Shown here in pieces: positions 34,901 to 46,380 of a DNA stretch of 64,000 nucleotides. The translations under genes and the position numbers were made by a program. The DNA lies in assembly GCA_022225965.2 (NCBI GenBank), contig JAKJXP020000017.1, forward strand, positions 124,001 to 188,000, given 5' to 3'. This stretch comes from Diatrype stigma (lineage: Eukaryota; Ascomycota; Sordariomycetes; Xylariales; Diatrypaceae). Below the pieces are notes generated by a model, which was given only the letters and a program-made list of their open reading frames with translations, was not told the origin of the DNA and searched no databases. Position 1 is the first letter of the stretch, and each line of letters starts with the position of its first letter.

Positions 34901-37900
34901 GATGTCATCAAGGCTCGGATTATTAAAGTAATTTACCAGAAACCCTGCAAACTGCATGAAGCTATCGGTTATAGTAGCATCGCAAAGGCGCTGGTGCGCA
35001 GGGGCTGTCGGGTCCAGGGTCATTACTACCCTCCCGACGGCTTCGTGTCCCATGCAAGCCACCTCCTTGACACCCCGGAAACATTCACCATAGTTGACGA
35101 CACTGCTGAAGGCACGATACAGGTGCTTTCCCTGCATCCTCTCTGAGTCTGGGTGATTTAACACTTCCGTGTATCGGCGATGGTCTGCTATCGACTGGAA
35201 CCGCTTAAAGACTCGGGCTGCCTGTGCGTCCCCGCGCTCCTTGAGGGATACTTTACCTGTTGACTGCTCGGAGGGCTCTGCTTTTTGGTTCCTGCCATCC
35301 TTGGTGGTGATATTGAATGCCCATGAGGGTGGCACTGCCTCGAGGCGCTTCAGCGTGACTATGATCTCAGTTGAAATATCGCAGCCAATAGGATATTGCA
35401 TGGCCAGGTCGTCCACCGTTGGCACGTAATCTTTCCCGCCGGTCTCTCCCTCCTGGAGGAATAAGGCTGCGCGTGCTATGAGTTCGAAGAACAAAGCGGC
35501 CGGGACGAGCGTCTCGCCAGCTATGACATGGCTGCCTACCAGGGTCTGGAAACGATCGGATCGCGGGTCAACTTTAAACAATGCCTCGTTGCCGGACTTG
35601 TCCTTAAACTGTAGAAACGATATGAGCTCAGGCGGTTTTCCCACCTCCACCCTTTCTGGTTCTTTCGCGGGGGCTCTGCGTTTGTACGGGAGCCAGTGCC
35701 GAGTTTTCTCGAACTGGTACGGCGGCAAGCTCAGGTACTCGAACTCTGGCTTTTGGCTCCTATGGAAAGGCCAGTGCTGTGCTGCGTATCCAGACTTCCA
35801 GAGCTCGACAGTCACGTCGGCGAGGGAGCCTTGGGCGTTAGACACGGCGAGCTGCGGGGACAGAAATACATGTCCCTGTGTGTCTGGCACCGAACCTTTG
35901 ACCAGCTGGATCACCGAAGACCCCCGGCCAGCCTCGACCCAGGTGATCTTGGAGAACCGTGTGGTGAGCCTCTCTACGGCCTGCTGGAAGAACACAGGGA
36001 GTCTTGTGTGGCGCGAAACAATATTGAAATCGGGCTCAGTGACACTGGCAACGTCGTCGCAGGTCTCCAAATGCAGCGTGGGGCATCTCCAATCCAATTG
36101 CTTAGCCACAGCTGTGAGATGAGGTAGTATGGTCTCGGTGAAGCTGGAATGAAACCCATGGGTGACCCTGAGTCTCCTGGTGCCAACCGAACCGCGCAGA
36201 GTCGTGTTGTTGTCGATATACTGTTCCAGGGACTCGATAGAGCTGGAAGAACCCACCACAACATGGTTTCTTGGACCATTGTAGCAGGCAATCTCGGCAT
36301 AGAAGCCGCTGTCCCGATCCTTGAGTGACTTGAGAACTTGCTCCACAGTAGTGCGGTCTGTTTGCATAGCCATCATGGTACCCAGTTCCTCGCCCCAGTA
36401 CCTCTGCATCAAGGACGCCCTCTCTGTCACCAGCGTTAGCGTGTCGGGAAGTGAGAGGCAGCCGGATATACAGAGGGCAGTCAATTGGCCGAAGCTGTGC
36501 CCGACCACTCCGTCGACGCTCAGTCCGCATTCCATCCACGCCCTGGCGGAGGCATACTGCACGGCAAAAAGGGCCGAGTGCAGTGTTACCAGGTGTGCTG
36601 TGGTCTCCGATTCAAAGATGGCCGGGTATAGGCTCTCGAGGCCCTTGGAAACCAGAATCTCATCACAGATATCCAAGTGTTTGCGGAACACTTTTGACGA
36701 GCTGAATATACCGCGAGATAGCCCAACAAAATCGCTTTCCTGGCCTCCGAACACGAGAACCACCGGGTTACGATTGTTGACCGTGTTCACCATGCCCGAA
36801 CCGGAAGCCGCGGCTTCGAGTTTGGAACTAAGATCTTGTATGCTGGATACCGAGGTAGAAAGAACGTGCGGCAGCGCGTGATTTGCTCGATCGGCAAGGT
36901 TGAACGTTAGCGATGCTAGAAGACTAGAGGCCACGGCCCTGGAGTCTTCCTTTAGCCAGTCGAGCAACTTCTTACTGTACATGGAAAGACTGTTGAGCGA
37001 CCCGGCAGTGAGGATGAACGGATACTTTTCGAGGCTCACGGGCGTCGCCGTTTTAGTCAAAGGTGGTCTCTCACGTATAATGAGTGATGAGTTGCTACCA
37101 GCAGCGCCATGGCTATTGACACATGCCAGACGGATAGGGGGGTCCCAGGGTATAGCGCTAGTAGGTATCACCATCCGGTCCGGCTCAAGTGATGGGATCG
37201 CAGGGTTCAGCTCGCTGTAGTTCGCCTGCTTGGGTATTTGTCCATGCCTCATCATGAGGAGAACCTTGATCAGACCAGACACACCTGCAGCCGACTCTGT
37301 ATGGCCGATGTTCCCCTGGATGCATAGTTAGTATTACTCTACCTAGCCGCAGGCTATCTCAAACGTGACGAGGATTGAACTCACCTTAATGGAGCCCAAG
37401 TAGAGAGGAGAATCTCTTTGAGGGCCGCCGTAGGCGTCGCGAATGCTGCGGACCTCGACCGGATCGCCAACCAAAGTTCCAGTTCCGTGCGCCTCCACAT
37501 AGGTCACCGACCCCGGCGTTACGTTCCCGAGCTTCATGACTTTGTGGTACAGGTCGACCTGGGAATCCGAATGTGGCACCGTGATGTGACTGAAGTTGCG
37601 GTTCTGGTTCGCCGCGGACCCCAGAATCACGCCGAGGATGTTGTCGTTGTCCCGGACCGCGTCGGACAGCAGCTTGAGGACGACCACTCCGACGCCCTCG
37701 CCCCGACAGTAACCGTCGGCGCTGGCATCGAACGGTTTGCACTGCCCGGTCGGGCTTAGAAATCCCACCGTCTGGAGATTCTGGTAGTCGCCCGGGCTTG
37801 ATATAACATTAGTGCCACCGGCGATTGCCCGAGAGCATTCACCGGACCAGATGGCCCGACAGGCCGTGTTGATGGCTACGAGTGAAGATGAGCAGGCGGT

Positions 37901-38488
37901 GTCGATGGTCAGCGACGGGCCCGTCCACCCGAAATAATGGCTCATGCAGCCGCTTAAGAAACATCGCCCGGTCCCAATGGTGGCATACGTGGTGGGCGGA
38001 TGGCACGACAGGTTATCGTAGTAACTGTTCATGACGGCCCCGATGTAGCAGCCGTAGTCATCGGGCTCGGGGGTCGAGGACGGGCCGAAGTGGCCCGCCG
38101 ACTCTAACGCCTCGTAGACGACCTGGAGCAAGATTCTCTGCTGCGGGTCCCAGGCGATGGCCTCGCGTGAGGACTTCCTGAAAAAGCGGTGATCGAAGGC
38201 CTCCGGGTCCCGGAGCCAGTTCCCCCACCACGCCACGTTTGCGTGGCGCCCGGTCTGCGGCAGCTGTAGCCGCTCGACGTCCGCGGGCTTCACCGCCGAT
38301 CTCCCTTCGAGCAGCAGCTCCCAGAGCTCGTCGACCGAGTCAGCGTCGGGGAATCGACCAGCCATGCCGACGACCGCGATAGAATGGGAAGGGTAGTCAG
38401 CCAACCGGATAGCGTCATCATGGGCAACATTGGCCGATGATAGGCCGTTGGCGTCTGCCGCCTTGCCCCTTTTCTCGTCTCCTATCAT
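31949..38488 (-). CDS. Non-reducing polyketide synthase, KS-AT-PT-ACP-CMeT-hydrolase, no SAT domain
   Basis: The model has three exons, 38488-37385, 37315-32947 and 32880-31949 (2134 aa). Domains in order are: KS about 35-455, with catalytic Cys near 199 (DTACSSS), the VEAHGTGT His, and NIGHTESAAG; AT about 550-850, with GHSFG serine near 642; product template about 945-1240, with His near 964 (VGSHVIAG) and Asp near 1152 (TDSFMQFAG); one ACP about 1285-1360 (LGIDSLM); a C-methyltransferase about 1400-1750 with SAM motif LEVGAGTGGTTRYL near 1602; and a C-terminal alpha/beta hydrolase about 1825-2134 with an HGGS oxyanion segment and GWSSGG near 1913. This layout resembles methylorsellinate/dimethylorsellinate synthases that release a C-methylated aromatic acid. 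Canonical NR-PKSs begin with a starter-unit transacylase (SAT) of several hundred residues. Here only about 35 residues precede the KS and no SAT-sized frame lies upstream. Intron 2 is GC-AG. Confidence 0.95.
32881..32946 (-). other. GC-AG intron in the polyketide synthase gene
   Basis: A 66-nt intron with donor GCAAGT and acceptor TACAG separates the methyltransferase exon from the hydrolase exon. Only this donor restores the frame (GMKLPI to ALMIHGGSH). The nearby GT donor three bases downstream would shift the frame and lose the whole hydrolase domain. Confidence 0.85.
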
Positions 38489-39943
38489 GAAGATCGGGAT
38501 ATACGGTTTGAAACACAGACGAAGCAGTATCGCTATTAGAGCCTCGGGCTTGCTTCGATGCAAATTGAAGTCTACCTGTATCGTGAATAACCTCTAATAC
38601 TAGGGGCAAGCAGGGCGACTTTGCTAAAGCTGGTGACTATCTATCTTTTTGCCTATCTATATATATATATACTATATAATATCCAGAAGACTCAGCTCGC
38701 AACTCGTTGCTATAAATGCTGTGAGGTAGGACACTAGTGATAACCCCTTGAAGTACTGAATCACGCGCGAGGAACTTGCAGGCCTAACCGCCCTATTAGA
38801 TACAATGGACACATGCCTTGATCGTGACAGCAAACCGGCACGGCGTCCTTGTGCGGCTACAGGGTTATATCACGATGGCACCATTCTATAGGGTTCCCTT
38901 TTGGGACATTGGCCGTCGATTGAAGCCACAGTATTCCCGCTGCGCCTAGAATCTCGACTCATCATCACATTTTGATGTTGAAGAATGGATCTGGTTAGGC
39001 GTAAGTCCAGGTCCGCATGCCGATCTAGGCCCGGATTTTATAGTAGGACCCGAGATCTTGTATTACTAGTTAGGTACTGCCTGCTTTGACGCTGCGCTTC
39101 TCCGGCGACCCGCCATTCTGATGCGTCACATTCTGTGAAACCTCGTCAAAACGGCGGAGGGATCGACATGTCTTGAGTACTTAGTCTACTTCGTATGCAT
39201 ATCTTCAGGCTCCCCCACAACTGCGTTCTTGGCCTGGCTCGTTACGTCGGCTGGCTTTTGGTGTTACGTAGGTACTACATGGTACCTACATGTATGCAAT
39301 CAGTATAATGAACGCTCGTCGGCGCTGAGGCGTGTGTGTCTTTTGATCAGGGGAGGGGGGCGGGGTACAAATGTTGCTGCTGCCAAAGTGCCATCCAATG
39401 CGACGTTGTGCTTATTAGATAGTCCTGCTGCCCTGATAAGCAACCGCGCTACACATTGACACTGAACCCTGTATTCCTGTTCGGGGCTGTTTCCTGAAGT
39501 GAAAGACACTACATACCAAAATACCCAGGAATGTAGACCGGAGAAGACTAGCATGCCCAAGGCCAGATACGCCCGGCCTTCTGCTGCTGGAACTCGTGGG
39601 ATCGTAGGTAGCTGTTTCGTAAAAGTCCCAAGGCTGGATCGGCCTACCTGGGTGATAAGTTAAGTAAGCATGGCAGGGTTACATTGTAATATTTTAGGCC
39701 CTGGTCACGTAGCCCAGTCGGTTTACCGTTTACGGGCGCCGGGGTCAGGTTTGATGCCGGATATGGCCTCAAGCATGAGACAGTAATGGAAAACTAGGAG
39801 CTTCGAGTAGACGCTGGTACGGATGAACTAATATATGGTAAGGTCTATATACCGTTCGGTTGTGACACTAATATAGGATAGACCTCTTTCCCCCCCCCTG
39901 AACCACGTGCATGATCTCCCGCCCCGCATAGCAGCAGTCGGGA
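38489..39943. other. Promoter region of the polyketide synthase gene and 3' flank of the GST gene
   Basis: About 1.45 kb without a credible gene. It was searched for a missing SAT-coding exon; the longest minus-strand frames are under 90 codons and unlike any PKS domain. The TATA-like tract at 38654-38690 lies nearest the start codon. A tRNA-like A-box/B-box pair at 39710-39758 does not fold as a tRNA. Confidence 0.55.
38654..38690 (-). promoter_or_regulatory. TATA-like tract upstream of the polyketide synthase gene
   Basis: An alternating TA stretch (TATCTATATATATATATAC then TATATAATAT) 165-200 bp upstream of the ATG at 38488. It is the only clear TATA-like signal in the upstream region. 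Confidence 0.5.
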
Positions 39944-40779
39944 CTACTCGGCGACCACGTCGTTGTCCTCGTAGTGCCGGTAGATTCCCCAGTCCTGGTA
40001 CTTCTGCCTTCTGTTGCTGGCCAGGTACGCGGCTATGTTTGGCCGCGCCTGGACATCTTCCCTGTGCTTGAACACTTTATCATACTTGCCGCTTTCTCTT
40101 GCCTGCTTCAGTGCCCTAGGGAAGGCATAGTAAGCACCATCGAGGCACTATTCAGAGCGATCAGCTGTGGCTAAAGTTCCCGGCAGTCATGAAGCCCCAT
40201 AGCGGCGGGGGTTTAACAGTAAACGCATACCTGGAACAATACCAAATCGGCGTATGTGAATGTGTCTCCCAACAGCCACGGGCCGGAGCCGCGTCCCTCA
40301 TTCTTCAACACCCTCTGCCAGTAGGCGAGGACAGTAGGCAGCCGATTCTGGACCCAATACTTACTGCGCCTTTTGCTTTCCTCCTGTTGTTCTTCGTAAG
40401 GCATCATGACGGCGATGGGGTGGTGGGTATCGTGGACCTCATTGCATAGAAGGTCGAGCGCGGTAGAGGCGAGGGCGTTCACACGGTATAGATCGTTTTC
40501 CCGCGACCCGGCGAGCCCGAGCTTGGGGCCCAGATACAGGAGGATGTTGGGAGTCTGGGAGATGACGAGGTCGCCGTGCTTGAAGAGGGGAGGGGCGAAG
40601 TAGGGGGGGTTCCCATGCCCGCCGCCGCCTAGCCAGTTGGTGACATTCTTCCGGGCTTCATCGAAAGACAAGAACTGGGTGTCCTGGTAGGGGGCACCGG
40701 CCTCCTCGAGGATCAGTCGGACGTGCTCTCCACGGCCGGGGACGCCCGTGTAATAGATGAGTTCGTAGGGAGCAGCCAT
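39944..40779 (-). CDS. Glutathione S-transferase-like protein
   Basis: The model has two exons, 40779-40231 and 40147-39944 (250 aa). An 83-nt intron with donor GTATGC and acceptor TAG joins ADLVLFQ to CLDGAYYAFP in phase 0. The N-terminal thioredoxin-like domain starts PYELIYYTGVPGRGEHVRLI and contains the ISQTPNILLYLG glutathione-site segment (the SxAI position reads QTPN). The C-terminal helical domain carries the WLLGDTFTYADLVLFQ N-capping motif typical of sigma/alpha-like GSTs. In fungal polyketide clusters such proteins may conjugate or isomerise reactive quinone-type intermediates, or protect the host. Membership here is inferred from position, about 1.5 kb upstream of the PKS on the same strand. 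Confidence 0.88.
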
Positions 40780-41916
40780 AATGAGGTGGATGTTAAGGCA
40801 AATGTCGATGTCTGAATTCTTCCCTCGGGTCGCTAATAGATGATGTAAATCGGCTCCCCCAACGGCCAGGAAGGGAGATATAAGGCATATAGATATTTTA
40901 GGTGAGCTATAAGTGACTACAAGTGGTATTTGGGAGCGGGGTAAACAAAACAGCTCTCCTGGTCTGTGTCACTTCAAACGGTATACCTACGTACGGATAT
41001 TACGGTAACATCTCTACTGCTACGTACTACCTAGTAAGCATCAACAAAGGGGTATACGACGTTAGAAGTGATCAGGCTGTCCAGTCTCACCACTTGAGTT
41101 ACTGGTAGGTTATACAGTGGTAAGGCCGTTATGGGCACATGGTCAGTACGTAACCGCAGCGCAACATGGCCTGCCCAGTTGACTGTCGCGCCCCTTTCAA
41201 AGGGGCATAATGGAGGAACATCTATGATACTACCTACATGTGATTAGGCAAGGCGGTGCAGAATCCCGGGCCATCTTCTCACACATCACTATACATAATA
41301 CATGTGATACAGGTTCTAACTATCCAACTGCGGGGGTCACAGTGCCATGACTAGACGGCCGGGAAGGCTGAGAGCCAGGGGTGTGAGGGGGCGAGAAGTC
41401 TATATGGGCCGCGGGCGATGCATACATAGTAGAAGCAAGTAGCTGAAAGCAAGGGGGTGCCGCCGGCGGAGTGGGGGGCACCTATTCTCACCTCAGCAAC
41501 CACACACCAATGCTTAATATACAATGCTACCTTGGTAGCTTACTATCATTTGCTGACAGTGACAGAGTTGCAGTGACTTGCTTATGGGTTCTGCCCAACA
41601 GCATTCGATCCGCATGCCCTCCAGTGTGCATACCATGTATATTCAACCATGATGATTGGTCGCCGTTACCCACCATCTGCTACCTGCCCATAGGAATAAC
41701 CTCAATGCAACACACCCTCGCGACGTGGGAATCTAAGTTGAAATGTGTAGGATTTTGGGCGTGGCTTTGGGCATGAGTCGCTCATCGCATACTTAGATGT
41801 CGCCGGGCTCGTGAGACATGATATTCGTCTCTTCTGGCGTCTCCCTTCTGCCGTTGCGACCGAGGAAGAAGGAGGCGACATAAAGCAAATTGGCATTGAT
41901 TCGCGAGTGATATAAC
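40780..41916. other. Divergent intergenic region, GST and rhodopsin-like genes
   Basis: About 1.1 kb with no credible gene, the shared upstream region of two divergent genes. There is an AT-rich TATA-like stretch (CTTATAT / TATATGCC on the minus strand) near 40875-40890, about 100 bp upstream of the GST start. Confidence 0.5.
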
Positions 41917-43374
41917 ATGGCTGCCAATTACCTCGACTCCCCGGCCATGGAGCCTCCCCCAGGCGAGGTGCAGGACCTCGACAACCCGCCCAACAAGAAC
42001 GATGTCGTCATCGCTGTTTATACCGTCTGCATCGTGATCGTCTCTGTCTTCGTCGCCCTGCGGATCTACGCCAAGTTCGTCTTCCTGAAGGCCCCACGAA
42101 TCCAGGATTGTAAGTAAACTTCGAGAGGCTCTGTCTCTCCGTCTCCCTCTCCTCTGCGTATGTCCTAGGCGAATGACTAACATGCTTTTACTTGCAGACC
42201 TCCTGATTCCAACTTACGTAAGTCTTGCTTCCAGATCATGACCTGTGTTAAATTTTCAGGGCGGAAACCTCAGCAGTTGACTGGCAGACTGACATGATAG
42301 CGCCGCAATTAGGGGGTCTTCATCGCGCACTGTGTATTTTGGATCAAGATGAACGATACCACAGGAAATTTCGTTCACACGTGGAATTTCCGCGTTCGTG
42401 ATCTCACCCCATTCTACGAAGTTAGTGATCCCCTCTGTTCTTTCCGTCTGTTTTTCTTTTCCTTTTCTCACTCGATCTTGTTCATTGATAGCTGACGCAT
42501 CATTATAGAATGGCTTCTACGGGCTTATGTTCTATTCAACCGTGATGATGACGATCAAGCCGCTCATCCTGCTCGAGTGGATTCACCTGTTTGCCTCGGC
42601 CGGCCCGCGCACTGCTTTCAATTGGACTTGTTATATCCTGGGGGCGGCTAACATTCTCATGTATTTCATTGCCATCATGATCGATGCTACATCCTGCCAC
42701 CCACGTGAGTACTGGTGGGACAGGACGATCGAAGGAGGTCACTGCATCGACACCAAGAAATTGCCCATCGCCACGGGCACCATCAATGCTATCATCGACC
42801 TGTTCATCCTGCTGCTCCCACAGGGGATCATCTGGAGGTTGAATATAAATAAACAGAAGAGAGTCGGCGTCTCGCTCGTTTTTGCTGTGGGTGTCATGTA
42901 AGTTACTATCCTATCTGTTCATCTCGAGAGGCGCATGGCAGATGCACCGCGGAGCAGATACACGTGCACACAACAGACTAATCGGAACATGCACCACACA
43001 GATCTGTTGGAGCAGCCATCGTTCGCACGGTTCTGGGATATACGTATGCCGAGTCGTACGACGTTGCCTATAACTTCTCCCAGGCAGGCGTCTTCTGTCT
43101 CGTCGAAATGACAGCCGCGATCCTCGTGTTCACGGCGCCCACGGTGCCGAAGCCGACGACTTACCTGGCCAAGCAGACCACCACCTCCCTGTATCGGCTG
43201 ATCAGATCTAATCGCAGCGGGTCGTTCGACGGAGTTAGGAGCGCGGGTGCGAAGGATAACGTCTACCATCACATCGATGAGCACGGTAATGAGTTACCCC
43301 TTCTAAAGTTGAGGTCCGCGAAGAGCAAAGCGTCCGTCGGAACGGGGCCGAAGAGCGCGGGAAGCGAGGTGTGA
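41917..43374 (+). CDS. Rhodopsin-domain (Pth11-like without CFEM) seven-helix membrane protein
   Basis: The model has five exons, 41917-42109, 42198-42217, 42313-42420, 42509-42897 and 43002-43374 (360 aa). Exon 2 is only 20 nt. All junctions are GT-AG and keep frame, giving DYLLIPTY-GVFIAHCVFW across the small exon. Seven hydrophobic segments are visible, starting with VVIAVYTVCIVIVSVFVALR, then GVFIAHCVFW, YGLMFYSTVMMTIKPLILLEW, YILGAANILMYFIAIM, TINAIIDLFILLLPQGIIW, VSLVFAVGV and VFCLVEMTAAILV. The C-terminal cytosolic tail is basic and Ser-rich. The pattern is that of the large fungal 'rhodopsin domain' integral-membrane family, often near secondary-metabolite genes. The ligand or role is unknown; there is no N-terminal CFEM domain or signal peptide. 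Confidence 0.88.
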
Positions 43375-44588
43375 TGGGGTCACTTGGGCGGTTTAGTAAA
43401 TCCTGTAGAGAACATAGCCAACGCGGATGTAACGACCGATTGATTAACATAGTGTCAAACTAGACCACACGTGCCCAGCACAAATCGTGTGATTCAACGT
43501 GGGCTACCGATGCATCAACTATCAAGCTCCACAGCTTTTCGTCTCCGACTACGTCCCCCCCTGGATCTATTGCAAAGCTACAGAGTATTCCTTTAGCTAC
43601 TTAGTAATCATGGCCAGCAACTTTCGCGGCCCTGTCTCGGCATACGATATAACATACACCTATTTGACTGCATATATGTTCTCTGTGCAGGTTATTTCAT
43701 ATCAGTGAACTACCGTACTTGTAAGCTTACTGCATACAAATATGCCACTATTCCAAGGTAGTAGCGCATTAAGGGGGGTACATCTGGGATGTATTTTTGC
43801 CAAGCCTATAGACCTCCCTATTTATTACTTGGTGCATATATGTGTATAAATGCATACAAAAGCCAGGGAATATATTTATGTCGATTACAGGATCCCCCAG
43901 GATCTATTTTCAGTATTGGCGACAACGGGCGAGCTTAAGTTGTTTAGTGATGCGACCACGCAGACGATGACCCGTCGTATCAGGATACATCGGGAAGAAC
44001 AGGGACTATGGCCATGTGCAGGACTAGGAGCAATGGGCCCGCCTATAGCAGAAGGATGGTTAGGCATATGGATCGCTGAGAGGTCATTACGATCCTACGT
44101 TTTCTGCTTTCTGCTTCCTGAGGTAAGGCTGAAAAAGGACCATACTCCCCAAACCGCACATCATATCCCTTCTGCGCCAGTGGTCCGCCTATCGTAGCAT
44201 GCAGCTAGTCGCGGTAGGTATAACCCGCCTAGGGATCACGAGGTTGCAATGCCGAGCCAGAACCTATGTAGCCGGGGAGGGGTTCAACCAACGAGAGTTC
44301 GCAGGGCAGACCAGTGATTTGACACAAGAAACCAACCCTGCCAGCTTACGGGTAGCATCATCACCACTTATTTGGGCGCATACTCTCGCGGAATCAGGCT
44401 GTATTCAGCCTAGAGTTGGCAGGTAGCTGGACCGTACGACGGGCATTGCAGTTACAGCCTATAGAGAGATCTAATAGAGGTTTATAGCTTTATAGGGTTG
44501 CATTCCGCGATTGGGCCAGTCGGAAGGTGGGGAACGAAACACTTCGCTTTCCCGTCTGGCACATCTGAAGACTAGGTAAACTTCCGCA
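43375..44588. other. Intergenic region, convergent 3' ends
   Basis: About 1.2 kb between convergent genes. Short open frames (for example 43850-44197 on the plus strand) have no recognisable features. I see no gene. Confidence 0.45.
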
Positions 44589-46380
44589 CTATACCCTCTG
44601 GACCTTGACACGGATGCCTTGGGACCCCTTGCGAGGCGTGGGAATGAAGTGGTCCGCCTCTAGCTCGACGTCGTGCAGACCCGTCTCGAACAGGCTCAGC
44701 ACGCCGGCGTCGTCGCCAAGCCTCGCGTCCCTGCTTCCCCAGCACCTCCACATGTGCGCCAGCACCAAATACAGCTCCCCGTACGCGAGATTTACCCCCA
44801 CGCAATTGCGGCTACCCTTTCCGAAGCTGGTGAGGTACCTCTCCAACCTCTTCCCCTCATCCCCGAGCCAGCGCTCTGCGATAAAGTCTCTGCTCCGGGG
44901 GAATATGTCCTCATCGTGGTGGATCTGCACGCTGGTGATGCTCACCGACGTCTTCGGCGGGATCACCCATTCCTTGCCTGTCCTCTTGTCTGTAAAATGT
45001 ATGGGGCTGTCGGGATCGATACGTTGGGAGCGCGCGGACAGACCGTAGCTCAACCGCAGGCCCTCTTTAATCACAGCCGTCAGATAGGGCAGGTTCTCCA
45101 GGGTGGCGAGTGGTACCCCGCCCACGTCGTCGACCGATGGCATCACGGAAAGCAACTCTTTTCTCAGTCTCAGCAAAGTCCCTTGCTGTCTCAGGAGCCA
45201 GAAGGTTATCAGCTCCAATGTTGCCGTCGTGGTGAGCGTCCCGGCCATGACTACCACCTGGGCGTCTTCGGACAGCCTGTCCACTGTCTTCTCACGGGAC
45301 GGGAGTTTGGAGTCCAGGATGGCGTGGAATATGGTGGGGTGATCCTTTTCCTGCCACTCTCGGTTCTCCCCGGCCATGATTTTCTTCACCTGTTCCCTCG
45401 TCGTCCGCTTCAGGGCGAGGAACGATGCCAGCATAGGCAGTAGCCACTCCACAAAGGCTTCGGGCAGCGCTTTCATCACGTCGTTCACCCAAGGGACATG
45501 CTTCATGAAGTGGATCGAGCTGATGCCCGCGAGGGCAGCCTCTCGTGATGTAGGGTCGAAATCGAGGGATTCTAGAAGCCGATAAGCCTTTACACGGGCT
45601 TGGGGCCATTTTCGAGTGTAGTCTTACCGAGCTTATGATCGCAGCGCGCAAAAGAGTAAATACTCACGACATCTTGACCCCGACTGTGTTAGCCTGGTTC
45701 CCCCTTAGATAGTGCGTGTGTATTACCATTGCCGAGGGCCGAAAACATGCAACTCGCGTTCAGTACCTCGCCCGAATCTCTGAACTCGCCCATTCGCTTC
45801 ATCATGACTCCGAGCCTCTCCTGTATGACCGGCTGCAGTCTCCTCACGTTGGCCATGCTGAAATATGGCTGGAGGGCGGCGCGACGCTGGCGGTGTAGCT
45901 CATGGTGTATCGTGGAGAATACACTCAAGTCGAGTCCTATGAACCTCGTGAAACGGGGGTCTTTATCGGACCGCCGCGGGGCAGCAGAGCTGGCGTAAAT
46001 GGTGTCGTAGAAATCCTGTTCCATGTTATCCATGTCCAGCAAATCATAGTCAGTATGTTCAACCTACTGGTTCAGCGATATGGAGCTCTCCTGGAGTGAT
46101 CCGAACGATCGGACCATATTCCTTGTGCAACTCCCTGATCTTGAAAACGTACTGCCCGCCTAGCCACACATCATAGTAGGCCTCATACCTGCGAGAACTC
46201 GGGTTTGGTCATTGTCCCGGAATATTCACCGTGTGATAACGCTTACAAGTATGTCAAGGCTGCCAGACGGGGTCCCGGAAATTTCGTCAAAGGGCCCAGA
46301 TAGATACGCCAGAGGGCCGTACATAGTGCATAGTATACCAACGACGCCAAGACGCATAAAACCCAGATGCAGTAATCCAT
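44589..46380 (-). CDS. Cytochrome P450 monooxygenase
   Basis: The model has five exons, 46380-46247, 46188-46068, 46015-45727, 45672-45628 and 45571-44589 (523 aa). The introns are 58, 52, 54 and 56 nt and all join in phase. The N-terminus is a membrane anchor ([20 protein letters not shown]) followed by [21 protein letters not shown]450 signatures are complete: [15 protein letters not shown], the [10 protein letters not shown]-helix region, [32 protein letters not shown] (I helix, AGxxTT), KEGLRLSYG (ExxR), FIAERWLG (PERF region) and [18 protein letters not shown] (heme-binding Cys). It resembles the fungal tailoring P450s found in polyketide and meroterpenoid clusters. It should act at the ER membrane, probably hydroxylating the polyketide core. 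It is divergent to the acyltransferase gene. Confidence 0.93.

Noticed and set aside
39710..39758. tRNA-like A-box (TAGCCCAGTCGG) and B-box-like GGTTTGATGCC
   Set aside because: D and T stems do not pair correctly and no acceptor stem closes; at best a decayed tRNA-derived fragment.
38489..39943. Possible upstream SAT exon of the PKS
   Set aside because: No minus-strand frame over 90 codons and no SAT-like motif was seen; only RNA evidence could revive it.
45600..45628. A 29-nt intron in the P450 gene
   Set aside because: Too short for a fungal intron; a 56-nt intron ending CTAG at 45572 gives the expected [12 protein letters not shown] junction.
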